Shown here piece after piece: positions 25,681-34,200 of a stretch of DNA of 64,000 nt. Every line of letters begins with the position of its first letter. Position 1 is the first letter of the stretch. Source of the DNA: Mycobacterium europaeum. GTDB lineage: Bacteria > Actinomycetota > Actinomycetes > Mycobacteriales > Mycobacteriaceae. The DNA lies in NCBI RefSeq assembly GCF_002102155.1, contig NZ_LQOU01000016.1, positions 62,001 through 126,000 on the forward strand. The letters run 5' to 3'. Made by a program: the position numbers and the translations under genes. The notes beneath the pieces are model-generated. The model did no database searches, had not been told where the DNA came from, and worked only from the letters and a program-made list of their open reading frames with translations.

Positions 25681-25814
25681 CCGCCGACGACTGCCCGATC
25701 TGCGGCACCCCGAACCTGTTCGAGCCCGACAACATCGCCCGCCTGTGCTCCGAATGCGGAACACCGATTCGACCGAACACCCAACCCAACACCACGAAAG
25801 GGACACCGCGATGA
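25677..25814 (+). CDS. Small zinc-ribbon protein
   Basis: 45 aa with CPICG and CSECG, the two C-x2-C pairs of a zinc ribbon, then a Thr/Asn/Pro-rich tail. Coupled to WhiB (ATGA overlap) and to the next gene (ATGA). Confidence 0.65.
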   Translation: MTADDCPICGTPNLFEPDNIARLCSECGTPIRPNTQPNTTKGTPR

Positions 25815-26080
25815 CCACCATCCACCACACCGTTTTTCCCGTCCTCGATGCACCACGGCTCTACGCCACCAACCTCCTACATCGCACCGTCAAGGACGAT
25901 TTCGGCTACCTCGAGCCCTACATGAGCGAAACTGACTCGTGGTTCGCGTTGCCGCTACGCCTAGTCCACGACGACGCCGGAAGCTGGCACCTCGAGCTCG
26001 GCCCATACTCGCTTAACGGCACCGACGTCGAGCGCCTGCGCGAAACGATCGCCGCCTACGACCGGACCACAGTCGAATGA
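25811..26080 (+). CDS. Hypothetical element protein
   Basis: 89 aa: mixed alpha/beta, patterns LVHDDAGSWHLELGPYSLNG and a helix VERLRETIAAYD at the end. No family recognised. Overlaps both neighbours by 4 bp. Confidence 0.6.
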   Translation: MTTIHHTVFPVLDAPRLYATNLLHRTVKDDFGYLEPYMSETDSWFALPLRLVHDDAGSWHLELGPYSLNGTDVERLRETIAAYDRTTVE

Positions 26081-26190
26081 GTAAGCGACGCAACTCGCCG
26101 CGGCAGCGACCCCGCGCCTGCCCGCACTGCGGCCGCCCGATCGGACCCTTGCCGGCCAGCGGCCTCACGTGCCCAAGGAGTAACCGGTGA
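26077..26190 (+). CDS. Tiny zinc-finger-like basic protein
   Basis: 37 aa: RQRPRACPHCGRPIG with one C-x2-C pair plus a later Cys (LTCPRS). Overlaps the previous stop (ATGA) and the following GTG. The coupling and zinc motif support a real gene despite its size. Confidence 0.5.
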   Translation: MSKRRNSPRQRPRACPHCGRPIGPLPASGLTCPRSNR

Positions 26191-26306
26191 CCCGGTCCCC
26201 CGAAAAAATCAGAGGGCAGGGGGTGGTGCGCGACCGCCACCAGGTCACTTCGCTCCCTCCCCAGGCCGATTTTCCACACTTCAAGGGGCAGTTGATTGAT
26301 GGCTAG
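26187..26306 (+). CDS. Tiny coupled reading frame over a G-rich motif
   Basis: 39 codons from a GTG overlapping the upstream stop, ending inside the next gene. The peptide (VTRSPEKIRGQGVVRDRHQ) is read from the 37-bp repeat listed separately, so the DNA rather than the peptide may be what matters. Confidence 0.3.
   Translation: MTRSPEKIRGQGVVRDRHQVTSLPPQADFPHFKGQLIDG
26202..26238. repeat. Left copy of 37-bp cos/pac-like motif
   Basis: GAAAAAATC, then a G-rich 19-bp middle, then GCGACCGCC. A second copy of exactly equal length lies at 29913-29949; the 9-bp ends are identical and the middle 9/19. It sits just before the small-terminase-like gene, where packaging sites usually are. Confidence 0.6.
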
Positions 26307-26607
26307 GAGAACTACGACGTCAACGAAATACGCTGGCGCACAGTGTAATTCGGTTGTATCTGCGGCGAAGACGGGAAGCAGATTGGCTGCTTTAGCGGCG
26401 TTGCGTGACGCGCTTGCCTGCGCGATCGACCAGTGCCAGTCCAAGCGTGACTTGGCCGCATTATCGCGACAGTTCACGAGCGTTTTGGAGCAGATCGATG
26501 CGTTACCGCCGCTCCCGAAGCGGCGTATCGCCGATGAGATCGCCGACCGCCGGGCGGCCAGGCGTGCACGGGCTGCGGGCGTGGATAGCGCAAAGGGGGA
26601 ACAGTGA
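26299..26607 (+). CDS. Phage small-terminase-like or related protein
   Basis: 102 aa. Central LAALAALRDALACAIDQC and KRDLAALSRQFTSVLEQI, followed by RRIADEIADRRAARR, a pattern often seen in small proteins at the start of the packaging region of mycobacterial prophages (phiRv1/phiRv2-type). Assignment as small terminase is tentative; no large terminase follows. Confidence 0.5.
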   Translation: MARRTTTSTKYAGAQCNSVVSAAKTGSRLAALAALRDALACAIDQCQSKRDLAALSRQFTSVLEQIDALPPLPKRRIADEIADRRAARRARAAGVDSAKGEQ

Positions 26608-26795
26608 ATCTGCTTGGACGTAAGCAGCTGCGGCCGGATGTGCGGCCATTCACCGGGAATGACCAGCTGATTCGGTTGGAGATCGGCTACATCGTGTTTG
26701 TGCTGGATCACAGCGAGGCGATCGACCTGGCGGCCCAGCTCGTCGCCGTCGTCGACAGACAGCGGGAAGGCATTGCACGCGATGGCCGACGATGA
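26604..26795 (+). CDS. Hypothetical element protein
   Basis: 63 aa from a GTG overlapping the previous stop (GTGA). Contains QLIRLEIGYIVFVLDHSEAI and an end rich in Arg. No family recognised. Confidence 0.5.
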   Translation: MNLLGRKQLRPDVRPFTGNDQLIRLEIGYIVFVLDHSEAIDLAAQLVAVVDRQREGIARDGRR

Positions 26796-27228
26796 CATAC
26801 GGGCGCGATATCCGGGAATTTTCGCTGCGGTCCGGTTAAACACGATTCCGATCGACCTAGACCTCGTGCGCTACATCGTCCACTGGCTTGGCGACTACGC
26901 GCGGCTCAAGCAGCAGCCCGGACAGTCCGGCGTGCCGGAGGGCGTGCTTGCTGCCCAGCGTGCACTCGCGGAGGCGTATGCCGCCATCAGTGACTCGCGT
27001 CGACGCGAGGCGGATCGCCCGATGGCCACCGAGTTTCTAATCTCAGGCCATGACGCGCGCGTTGGGACAGACGAGGCCGCTGCCGAACTTGGGGTTTCAG
27101 CGGACACAGTCCGCTGGCATTACCGAAAGGGCAACCTCGATGGCCGCAAAGTCGGACGGCAGCTGATGGTCACCGTCGCGTCAATCGAGACGTTGAAAGC
27201 ACGGCTCAACGAACAGAGAGGAGCCTAG
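26782..27228 (+). CDS. HTH DNA-binding element protein
   Basis: 148 aa. First half acidic-helical; second half holds a helix-turn-helix with the excisionase/MerR style (GTDEAAAELGVSADTVRWHY followed by RKGNLDGRKVGRQLMVTV). Start overlaps the previous gene by 14 bp. Likely a second regulator of the element. Confidence 0.7.
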   Translation: MADDDIRARYPGIFAAVRLNTIPIDLDLVRYIVHWLGDYARLKQQPGQSGVPEGVLAAQRALAEAYAAISDSRRREADRPMATEFLISGHDARVGTDEAAAELGVSADTVRWHYRKGNLDGRKVGRQLMVTVASIETLKARLNEQRGA

Positions 27229-27230
27229 AC

Positions 27231-27962
27231 GTGGCAGAGAACATGGTAAACGTGCCCCGCACCGAAATCGTTCGGGTGCTTGGGCTTTCGGCTGATGTCG
27301 ATGACAAGACTCTGCAGCGGGCGCTCGAGGTCCGACTCGCGGCTATCGAGGCCGACAAGGGTGCTGCTGCGGTGTCCGCGGCCGAGCAGCGGGCCCGCGC
27401 CGAAGACCGCAGCATTGTCATGGCCGCATACAACGTAGGCAAGATCCCCGCTAGCCGAATCGAGTTTTGGTGCGACGCCCTGCAGAAGGACCGCGCCGGA
27501 AACCGGTCGGTGATCGCGGCCCTGGCGCCGGCTCTGCCGCCACGCGAAAAGCTCGCTGCTGACGCGGACCTCGAGCGGACCCATCGCCAGGTGATGGCAC
27601 GTTTGGGGATCATCCAGCAGCCGCCTGGACAGCAGCCGCCGCGGACAGTTGCTGCTGCGGCTCGCGTACCGCACCCGTACGACCCGTCGGTGCGGCCGCC
27701 TACCGACGATCTCGGCATCCCGCTTCCCGGGATTCCGCCACCGGTGCGGTACTACCAGGGCAAAGACCCCTCAACCTGGACGCCGGAGGAACAGTCGAAT
27801 TGGTTCATGCATCGATTGGGTGGGCGCTTCGCGCAGGGCGTCCCGCGGCCGCCGCGTCGTGATGCCTGGTACCAGCCGACCGGCGTTGAACCCTACGAAT
27901 TCGACGAGGCAGGCGGCGAGTGGCGCGCCAAGCAGAATTACCAGTCGAGAAGTGACGGGTAG
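27231..27962 (+). CDS. Scaffold-like phage structural protein, no protease domain
   Basis: 243 aa. RTEIVRVLGLSADVDDKTLQ and IVMAAYNVGKIPASRIEFW recall the C-terminal scaffold half of Mu gpI-type prohead proteases (usual pattern: LGL...T-x-E-x-V, then GKIPPA..E.W). The catalytic protease half is absent. The C-terminal third is proline-rich with YYQGKDPSTWTPEEQSNWF. Start GTG 27231. If correct, a lone scaffold with no capsid gene nearby is unusual. Confidence 0.45.
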   Translation: MAENMVNVPRTEIVRVLGLSADVDDKTLQRALEVRLAAIEADKGAAAVSAAEQRARAEDRSIVMAAYNVGKIPASRIEFWCDALQKDRAGNRSVIAALAPALPPREKLAADADLERTHRQVMARLGIIQQPPGQQPPRTVAAAARVPHPYDPSVRPPTDDLGIPLPGIPPPVRYYQGKDPSTWTPEEQSNWFMHRLGGRFAQGVPRPPRRDAWYQPTGVEPYEFDEAGGEWRAKQNYQSRSDG

Positions 27963-27964
27963 GC

Positions 27965-28393
27965 ATGGCGTTCACCCCTGAAGCCGGATATGGGCCGCGT
28001 GGTCCCGTCTACGCAGACGCCTTCGTCCCGCGCTACCGGGTCACATGCGCGCTGGTTATCCCGAAAGACCGTGAGGGGCGGCTTCATCACCGATACAAGG
28101 GGGAGTTGCTGGATTACCTCAACGATGAGCAGCGCGAGCGCTTCCTGCGCATGGGCCTCGTCGAGGAGATCAACGACACGCAGACTGCGCCTGCGCCCAC
28201 CGACGTCCCGGGTCACAATACCGATCTCGTCGACGAGTGCATCGCTGCGCTCGACCGCCTCGGCGTAGCACCGGATGCCGGCGCGCCCACCTGCCGAACT
28301 GCCTTGCGTGACAGGGGACAGTCGTGGGGGAACGACACGATCGCGGCCGCTGTCCGCGAGCGGAAAGCGCGCGCAGCCGGAACAGCGTCATGA
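27965..28393 (+). CDS. Phage-like hypothetical protein
   Basis: 142 aa. RYKGELLDYLNDEQRERFLR with MGLVEEI resembles the short head-tail-region proteins of mycobacteriophages that carry a 'D-E-x-x-R-L-x-x-G-L-V-E' ending. The second half (VDECIAALDRLGVAPDAGAP) also occurs near the end of the RepA-like protein (CIDAMNRIGLPPDTGARKAR), hinting at a shared small winged-helix module. Confidence 0.5.
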   Translation: MAFTPEAGYGPRGPVYADAFVPRYRVTCALVIPKDREGRLHHRYKGELLDYLNDEQRERFLRMGLVEEINDTQTAPAPTDVPGHNTDLVDECIAALDRLGVAPDAGAPTCRTALRDRGQSWGNDTIAAAVRERKARAAGTAS

Positions 28394-28524
28394 GACTTGT
28401 CCGCGTCCTTGATTCCGACGCGCGGACAGGCGGCACCGGCCACCTGCGACGAGGCGAAACTCGGAGGCCGCCCTGGCGCGGCGGCCGGTGCCGAAAACAA
28501 GAACCCACCCAGAAAGGGAAGTGA
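28390..28524 (+). CDS. Short basic reading frame (uncertain)
   Basis: 44 aa, very Arg-rich, ATG overlapping the previous stop. No motif. Coupling is the only support. Confidence 0.3.
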   Translation: MRLVRVLDSDARTGGTGHLRRGETRRPPWRGGRCRKQEPTQKGK

Positions 28525-28528
28525 ACCC

Positions 28529-28798
28529 ATGCACATCGAAGCCACGACAATCGACACCACGCCGACACTCATCTATGCATCGAACTATCAAAGCGTCGCT
28601 CGGATCATCCAAAACAGCGGCAATGCACCGGTATTCATCGGCGACGCATCAGTGTCCGCCGACGGCGCGACACCAGCCCTGACGCTCGCACCCGGTGCAA
28701 CCGTGACGATTCCCGGCGGCGGCTGCACGCTCTACGGAGTCGTTGCCTCCGGCACAGGCTCCGTGACCGTTCTCGCGGCGGGCTCTTCAGGTGCATAA
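28529..28798 (+). CDS. Small beta-sandwich phage-type protein
   Basis: 89 aa. Strongly beta pattern (QSVARIIQNSGNAPVFIG, LTLAPGATVTIPGGG, GTGSVTVLAAG) like capsid decoration or tail-spike base modules, small and soluble. A good Shine-Dalgarno (AAAGGGAAG) lies just upstream. Role in the particle is inferred. Confidence 0.55.
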   Translation: MHIEATTIDTTPTLIYASNYQSVARIIQNSGNAPVFIGDASVSADGATPALTLAPGATVTIPGGGCTLYGVVASGTGSVTVLAAGSSGA

Positions 28799-28976
28799 CG
28801 ACGCGATGCAGCAGCATCGATTCGCGACGATGGCCACGCACCACGCTTTCATGGGCATGAGCGACCAGCCCGGACAGCACCGGCAGCAAGACCCCATGAT
28901 TCAGCTGATCAACCAGTGCCACCGCGCGCGCACCGGACACGACGGCGGCATGAACTACATGCACGTCCCGTTCTAA
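28791..28976 (+). CDS. Small His/Met-rich protein
   Basis: 61 aa rich in His, Met and Gln (QQHRFATMATHHAFMG). GTG 28791 overlaps the previous stop; ATG 28806 is an alternative. Ends convergent with the next gene (4-bp overlap). Confidence 0.45.
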   Translation: MHNDAMQQHRFATMATHHAFMGMSDQPGQHRQQDPMIQLINQCHRARTGHDGGMNYMHVPF

Positions 28977-29653
28977 GCACCCCGTGCAGCTGCGTAGTGC
29001 TGGCGAAGCCGCGGCAAGTCGCCGGGATATCCAAGCCCGATCGCATAGGTCACGATGAAATCTTCGTCGTAGCCGCCGGCGGCCACCGCTTTCAGCTTCT
29101 CCCGGAGCAAGCCGTGGGTAACGCCGTACGTGGTCGCGTTCGGAGCGCCCGTGAGTTCGTTCTCGTACCGCGAGAAAATCGTGTTCAGCTGCTCATCGAG
29201 TTCAGGGATGGGCTGCTCGTAGTCACCGGTCGCTGCGTTGAACGCACCGACGGCGCTGGCCCACCCGTGAAAGCTCGGAAAACCCGGGCCCCCCTCTTCC
29301 AACAAGATGATTCGCTGCCGATTCAACCCGGCCACAGCCTGCTCCCACTTCCGAACCGTCGGTTCCTGCGGCCAAACGATAATGATCGGGCCATCACCCG
29401 GCCGCCAGTTACTCGTGCCATCACCACGCGCGTTCTGGCGTTCCGCACCCTCCGTGAGGATCCTCAGCCCCTCAGGATTGCCCAACCGGTTTTGCAGCTG
29501 CGGGGTGACAATCAACCGCAGATCGAAGGTCTCGGCCAGGTGGTCGTGGGCCCAATCGATCAGTCGGTCCCAGGCGTCGCCGTCTGTCCATGCCGACGGC
29601 GGTAGCCACGCACCGGAATGCATTGCCTGGTACATGCGATCGTCCTGACTCAT
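28973..29653 (-). CDS. Hypothetical cargo-type protein
   Basis: 226 aa, soluble, minus strand while most element genes here are plus, which marks it as a possible cargo gene. Seen: WDRLIDWAHDHLAETFDLRL, GPIIIVWPQEPTVRKWEQA, IILLEEGGPGFPSFHGW. The last reads like an E-E/P-loop region but no family can be named. A role in host protection is possible only by location. Confidence 0.6.
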   Translation of the reverse strand: MSQDDRMYQAMHSGAWLPPSAWTDGDAWDRLIDWAHDHLAETFDLRLIVTPQLQNRLGNPEGLRILTEGAERQNARGDGTSNWRPGDGPIIIVWPQEPTVRKWEQAVAGLNRQRIILLEEGGPGFPSFHGWASAVGAFNAATGDYEQPIPELDEQLNTIFSRYENELTGAPNATTYGVTHGLLREKLKAVAAGGYDEDFIVTYAIGLGYPGDLPRLRQHYAAARGA

Positions 29654-30152
29654 GTTGCTTCCTGCCTCGATTTTGAGGGCGGCGGCCGTCGTCCGACGCC
29701 CGAGAGTACGCGCGCGACGCCGTACAGATCTAGTACGGCCGACGCGCCACAAACAGACCGGCGCCGACCTCGGCCACCGAGTCATGGCGTGGCCTTAACA
29801 CCGGCATGGTCGCATTGAGCCCGGTCCCACGGCGCCCGGTCACCGGTCCCACGGTCACCATCCAGCCACCCGCGCGCCAGCCCTCCCAGCAAACCCACCA
29901 CCACCCCCCGCCGAAAAAATCGAGGGGGAGGGGGGCCAAGGCGACCGCCCCGACGTCGCTTTTTTGTGTGTACGGGGTGAAAAGTTTCGGGGAACCTGCC
30001 CACGCCGCGCAGAACAACAACAGGTCAGAAGCTTATTTCTGGCCTTTCCAGGTCGGCGGGATCTCCTCGGGGTCGGTCTTGGCCGGTCGGCGTGCGCCGG
30101 TTGCGTTAAGCTGTCGTCTTCGCTGTTGAGCGGAGTCCTGATTGGTCCCGCG
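29654..30152. other. 500-bp non-coding region with cos/pac-like repeat copy
   Basis: No supported gene. It holds the right copy of the 37-bp motif (29913-29949), flanked on the left by CCACCACCACCCCCC and on the right by CCCCGACG. The region is unusually G- and C-skewed and frames on both strands give low-complexity Gly/Trp/Pro peptides. Confidence 0.5.
29913..29949. repeat. Right copy of 37-bp cos/pac-like motif
   Basis: GAAAAAATC, 19-bp G-rich middle, GCGACCGCC; same length as 26202-26238. 3.7 kb separates the two. Confidence 0.6.
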
Positions 30153-30344
30153 ATGCTCTCATTCCGGCGCTGGTTATCCCGCAAGTTTTACCTCTGGTCT
30201 TGCCGTATCTACGAGGACTGGCACGAAGTCACCCTTACCAGCGACACCGGCGAGCGCATCGAGTTCTGCTGCTACGGCGACCTCACCGGATCGTGGCCCG
30301 ACCGCTGGGAATTCAACTGCTCATGCGCACAAGGCGAAACCTAA
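30153..30344 (+). CDS. Small hypothetical element protein
   Basis: 63 aa: basic start (LSFRRWLSRKFYLWSCRIYE), then an acidic half (DTGERIEFCCYGDLTGSWPD) with three Cys. No family recognised. Confidence 0.5.
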   Translation: MLSFRRWLSRKFYLWSCRIYEDWHEVTLTSDTGERIEFCCYGDLTGSWPDRWEFNCSCAQGET

Positions 30345-30365
30345 AGGGCCCTGGTCGTCGCGTGT

Positions 30366-30878
30366 TTAGAGGGTGACGAGTTTGCCGAGCTCGTGTCGTT
30401 GTTCATCGTCTGCAAGGATTCGTCGCGCTCGGATCAGGTGATCGGCGGCCGCGATCTCCCGGTCGTAAGTGCTTGGCGCTTCGGTGCCGTGGGAACGGGA
30501 AAACCACGCTGAAACTTCAGCCCATGAATACAGTGACCACTGTCCGGTCGACAGTGGAGTCGGGAAACCGCCGCGGCCGCGTTTACCACCCGCTATGAGT
30601 CGAACCGACTCATAGGTGCGCCCGAGCCGGGATGCGATGTCACGCAACGACACCAGATCATCAGAGGCGATCCCAGTGACGATCAGACCGGCTGATTCGA
30701 CGTCTTTGACGGCGCCCAAGAGCGCTGTAGCGAAGGAATCCGCTTCGCGGTAGACGTGCACGACGTTGACGCCTGTGCCGCCTTCGGGCACCAGGTCGCC
30801 GTCGGCGATCTCGAATAGGTTGTCGGCCATTTCGGTGGGATCGCGGTCGACGGCCAATGCGAATTCGTAGTTCATCAT
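30366..30878 (-). CDS. HTH antitoxin-like protein
   Basis: 170 aa. N-terminal FALAVDRDPTE and VVHVYREADSFATALLGAVKD form an alpha/beta fold; SLRDIASRLGRTYESVRLIAGGKRG is a helix-turn-helix; WSEV-type end (WAEVSAWFSRSHG). This layout is typical of the HTH partner found next to HicA-like small proteins in actinobacteria. Start overlaps the stop of the upstream small gene by 4 bp (ATGA), the standard toxin-antitoxin coupling. Tandem ATGs at 30878 and 30875. Confidence 0.7.
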   Translation of the reverse strand: MMNYEFALAVDRDPTEMADNLFEIADGDLVPEGGTGVNVVHVYREADSFATALLGAVKDVESAGLIVTGIASDDLVSLRDIASRLGRTYESVRLIAGGKRGRGGFPTPLSTGQWSLYSWAEVSAWFSRSHGTEAPSTYDREIAAADHLIRARRILADDEQRHELGKLVTL

Positions 30879-31084
30879 GTGTGCTCTCTGTGTCGTCTGG
30901 TGAATGCGCGGATGAGTTTCGCGCCGTGTTCGGGGTTTTTCCCGGTGGAGTACACGGCGATGCGCTGACCGCATGGGCAGCGCACCCATCCCCACGTGTG
31001 TCCGCTGGTTTCGGTAATGCTGAGCCCGGCGGATTCGGCTTCATCGAGAGCGTTGCGGATCTCTTTGTGAGGATGCCGACCCAT
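30875..31084 (-). CDS. HicA-like small toxin candidate
   Basis: 69 aa: GRHPHKEIRNALDEAESAGL (HicA-like helix), GHTWGWVRCPCGQRIAV with a C-x-C pair, and STGKNPEHGAKLIRAFTRRH. The family pattern 'W-x-x-V-x-C-P-C ... S-T-x-K-N-P' is widespread in actinobacterial toxin-like genes. Leaderless promoter upstream. Toxicity is inferred from family resemblance and pairing. Confidence 0.65.
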   Translation of the reverse strand: MGRHPHKEIRNALDEAESAGLSITETSGHTWGWVRCPCGQRIAVYSTGKNPEHGAKLIRAFTRRHREHT

Positions 31085-31090
31085 GTTGCA

Positions 31091-31120
31091 ACTATACAAC
31101 ACGCTGTTGGGAGTGTGCAA
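31091..31120 (-). promoter_or_regulatory. SigA-like promoter of the TA pair
   Basis: On the minus strand: -35 TTGCAC (31115-31120), 18-bp spacer, -10 TATAGT (31091-31096), then 6 nt to the ATG at 31084. Near-consensus and leaderless; TTGCAAC/GTTGTTG repeats around it could be the antitoxin operator. Confidence 0.7.
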
Positions 31121-31247
31121 CAACACATGTAGGTGTGTGTGAACGACGTGGCCCACTCGCGCTGACGCGAGCAGTTGGCGTCTCTGCGCCGATTGGTCTC
31201 TAGCGTTTGAGACGGGCGCTCAAGCGCCCGGGATCTCACGCGAGGCG

Positions 31248-34200
31248 GTGGTCGGAATTCCTGTCTATCTCGATGTTGTTTCTCGTCTTGATGAGCGGGC
31301 CATGGTCGCGGCGTCGCGCCGGTTGATTGATGAGTTCGCTCATGCTGGTAACCAGATTTCGCGCGGGTTGGGGTCGTCGCTGGCCAATGCGTTGGGTGCT
31401 GTTGACGGAAGCGCGGCGCGGCGTGAGTTCTTGATGTTGGAGCAGGCTGCGCGGCGCGCTGCGGATGTGCAGGAGGACGCTGCGCGGCGTGAAGTGCGGG
31501 CGTTGGGTCAGGTGCAGTTCGCTCAGGCGCGCCTCAATGAGGTTACCGCGAAATACGGGGCGGACAGCAGTAAAGCGCTCGCGGCGAATGTGGGTTTGGC
31601 GGATGCGAACGCGCGCGCTGCGAGGGCTCAGCGTGATCACGCCGAGGCTGTAGCTGCGGGCGCGGCCGCGCATAGCCAGTTCACGAAAGCTGCTGGTGGA
31701 AGCGCTGATTCGCTGAACACGCTGCAGAAGATCGGGGCAAATCCGGTATTCAACGCCGTCGGTATCGGCTCCGTCGCGGCGATGGGCGTGGGACTCGTTG
31801 ACTTCGGCCGCAAGGCTGGGGATTTCCAGCAGCAGATGATTCGTCTGCAAGCCTCGGCTGGTGAGTTGCCGCAGAACATGAAGACCGTGTCGGACGGGAT
31901 CTTGAAGATGGCCGGCGCCGTCGGCTATTCAACGTCCGATCTCGCGAACGGCATGTACACCGTGGAAAAGGCCGGTTACCGCGGCGCGGACGGTCTGAAG
32001 GTGCTTAAGTCCGCCGCGCAGCTCGCGAAAGCGGAGAACGCCGACCTGGGTGAAGTCCTGAACGGGTTGACGACCTCGATGAATGACTACAACATCCCCG
32101 TTGAGCAGGCAGCGGTGCAGGCATCCAAGCTGAATGTTGCTGTGTCGCTGGCTAAGACAAACCTGCAGGAGTTCTCGGGGGCGCTGCACAGTGTTGAGCC
32201 GGTCGCGATGACCGCTCATGTCGGCATCGACCAGGTCTATGGTTCGTTGGCGCGGTTGACGCAGTCTGGTATGTCACCGGATCAAGCGTCGCAGAACTTG
32301 GCCCAGACGATCCGTAATTTCATGGGTCCGAATCAACAGATGCGTGACGCGCTAGGCAAACTCGGCCTGAGCGCGCATCAATTGCAGACCGAGCTGGGTG
32401 ATCCGAGCGTGGGTCTCGATGGTGTCCTACAGCAGGTAGCGGACCGTATCCGGCAACTCGGCGGCCCGAACGGTCAGGTCGCGATCGACGCGTTCTACAA
32501 GAATGCTGATGCATCGCAAGCGCTCAAGCAGGCGTATGACGCGTTGTCGCCGTCGGCGAAGGCGACTGCGGATGCTATCAACGCGGGCAACATCGACTTC
32601 AAGGCGATCCGGCAGGCCAAGGAGATCGATCCTGCGCTGGCGCAGTGGGATTCGATGCGCCAGAAGGTTGAAGGGCTGAGTTCGAATCTGCGGAAGTTGC
32701 AGCCGGATTTGGAGACGATACAGCAGCTGTTCAAGGAGACAACCGGGGGCGCCGAGACCCTGAATGTGCTCTCACAGTTGTTCGGGACGCCGGAAGATGC
32801 GCAGAAGACCACGGACGCGGTCAAACAGATCGGCGCCGCGACGACCGACGCCAAGGGCGATGTTCTGGGTTTCGGGGAGACCATGGAAGGTCTCAACGCC
32901 AAGATGGACCAGGCGAAGTCGGCGTTCGGCGCTGCGGAGTCTGAGATCGGTGCAACGTTCGTCCCTGTCCTGCTTGAGGTCGCCAAGGATGCCAAGTGGG
33001 TTGGTGACGAGCTGGCTAAGCATCCTGGTATCGCGCACGGGGTTGTGACTGGTTTGGAAGCGATTGGCTCTGCGTGGCTTGCGATTAAAGCGATCAACAT
33101 TGCGTCCACCATCCTCGGGCCGATCACTTCGGGTCTGGGCACGATGGCAGCGGCTGAGGATGGCGCGGCGGTGTCTGCTGGTGGGTTGCGGGGCGCGTTG
33201 GCGGGGATCGCTGGTGCTGCGGGACCTGTTAATGCTGCCATCGTCGGCGCGGAGCAACTTCGGAGCTCGTCGGAGCAGAGCAGTAATCCGTGGTTTCACA
33301 ACATTGGGTACGGATTAACACACAACCCTGTTTCGCCCTACGGGCTGTTCAACCTTGCGACGGGGCGCGCGGCTGGCGGTGCGGTGCATGGCCGCGGGCC
33401 GACTGGGGTTGATTCGGTTCCGGCGTTGCTGGCGCCCGGTGAGCATGTGTTGACTCATCACGAGGTGCAGGCGATGGGCGGCCATGCGGGGGTGTATGCG
33501 TTCCGCCGGGATTTGATGAACGGGTTGGTGTTGCACCGCTCCGGTGGTGGGCCCGGGTTTGATGATGGTGGGCCGTTGGGGCGTTTGTATCAGGAGGCGC
33601 AGGCCCTCAACGGTGGCCGTTATGTGTGGGGGACGACGGACTGCTCAGGTGCGGTGTCGCTTTTGGTGGACGCCGCGGTGGGCGGCGGGGGCCGGATGAA
33701 CACGGGCAACGCTGCACAGTGGTTGACCGCGCGGGGTTTTCAGCCGGGGTTGGGTCCTGCGGGGTCGCTGCAGATCGGTTGGTACAACGGTGGCCCTGGT
33801 GGTGGGCATATGGCGGCCACGTTGCCGGATGGCACGCATTTCGAATCGGGTGGCCAGCACGGGGGGATCATGCTGGGGGGCTCGGCCGCGGGCGCGGAGT
33901 CCAGCGAGTTCACCAACCACATGTATTTGCCGATACAGGGGCTCTACCCTGACGGCCCTGCTGGCGGCGGTGGTGGTGGTTACGGCGGTCCCAGCGGCAT
34001 GGGAGCCGGTTTCGGTGGCGGCGCGGGCGGTTTCGGTGGTGGTGCGGGCGGCATGGGCGGTGGGGGCTATTACAGCCAGGACCCGGCCAAGGTGCAGGCC
34101 GCTGATGACCGCTACGCGCGGGCTCAGGAGCGGCTGGCTGAGGCTAAAGAGCGTGAGGCTGAGGTCGAGAAGAACCCGAAGGCCAAGGAGTCCGAGCGGA

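Noticed and set aside
29654..30152. Minus-strand Gly/Trp/Pro frames
   Set aside because: Low-complexity translation of G-rich DNA; the 37-bp motif explains the composition.
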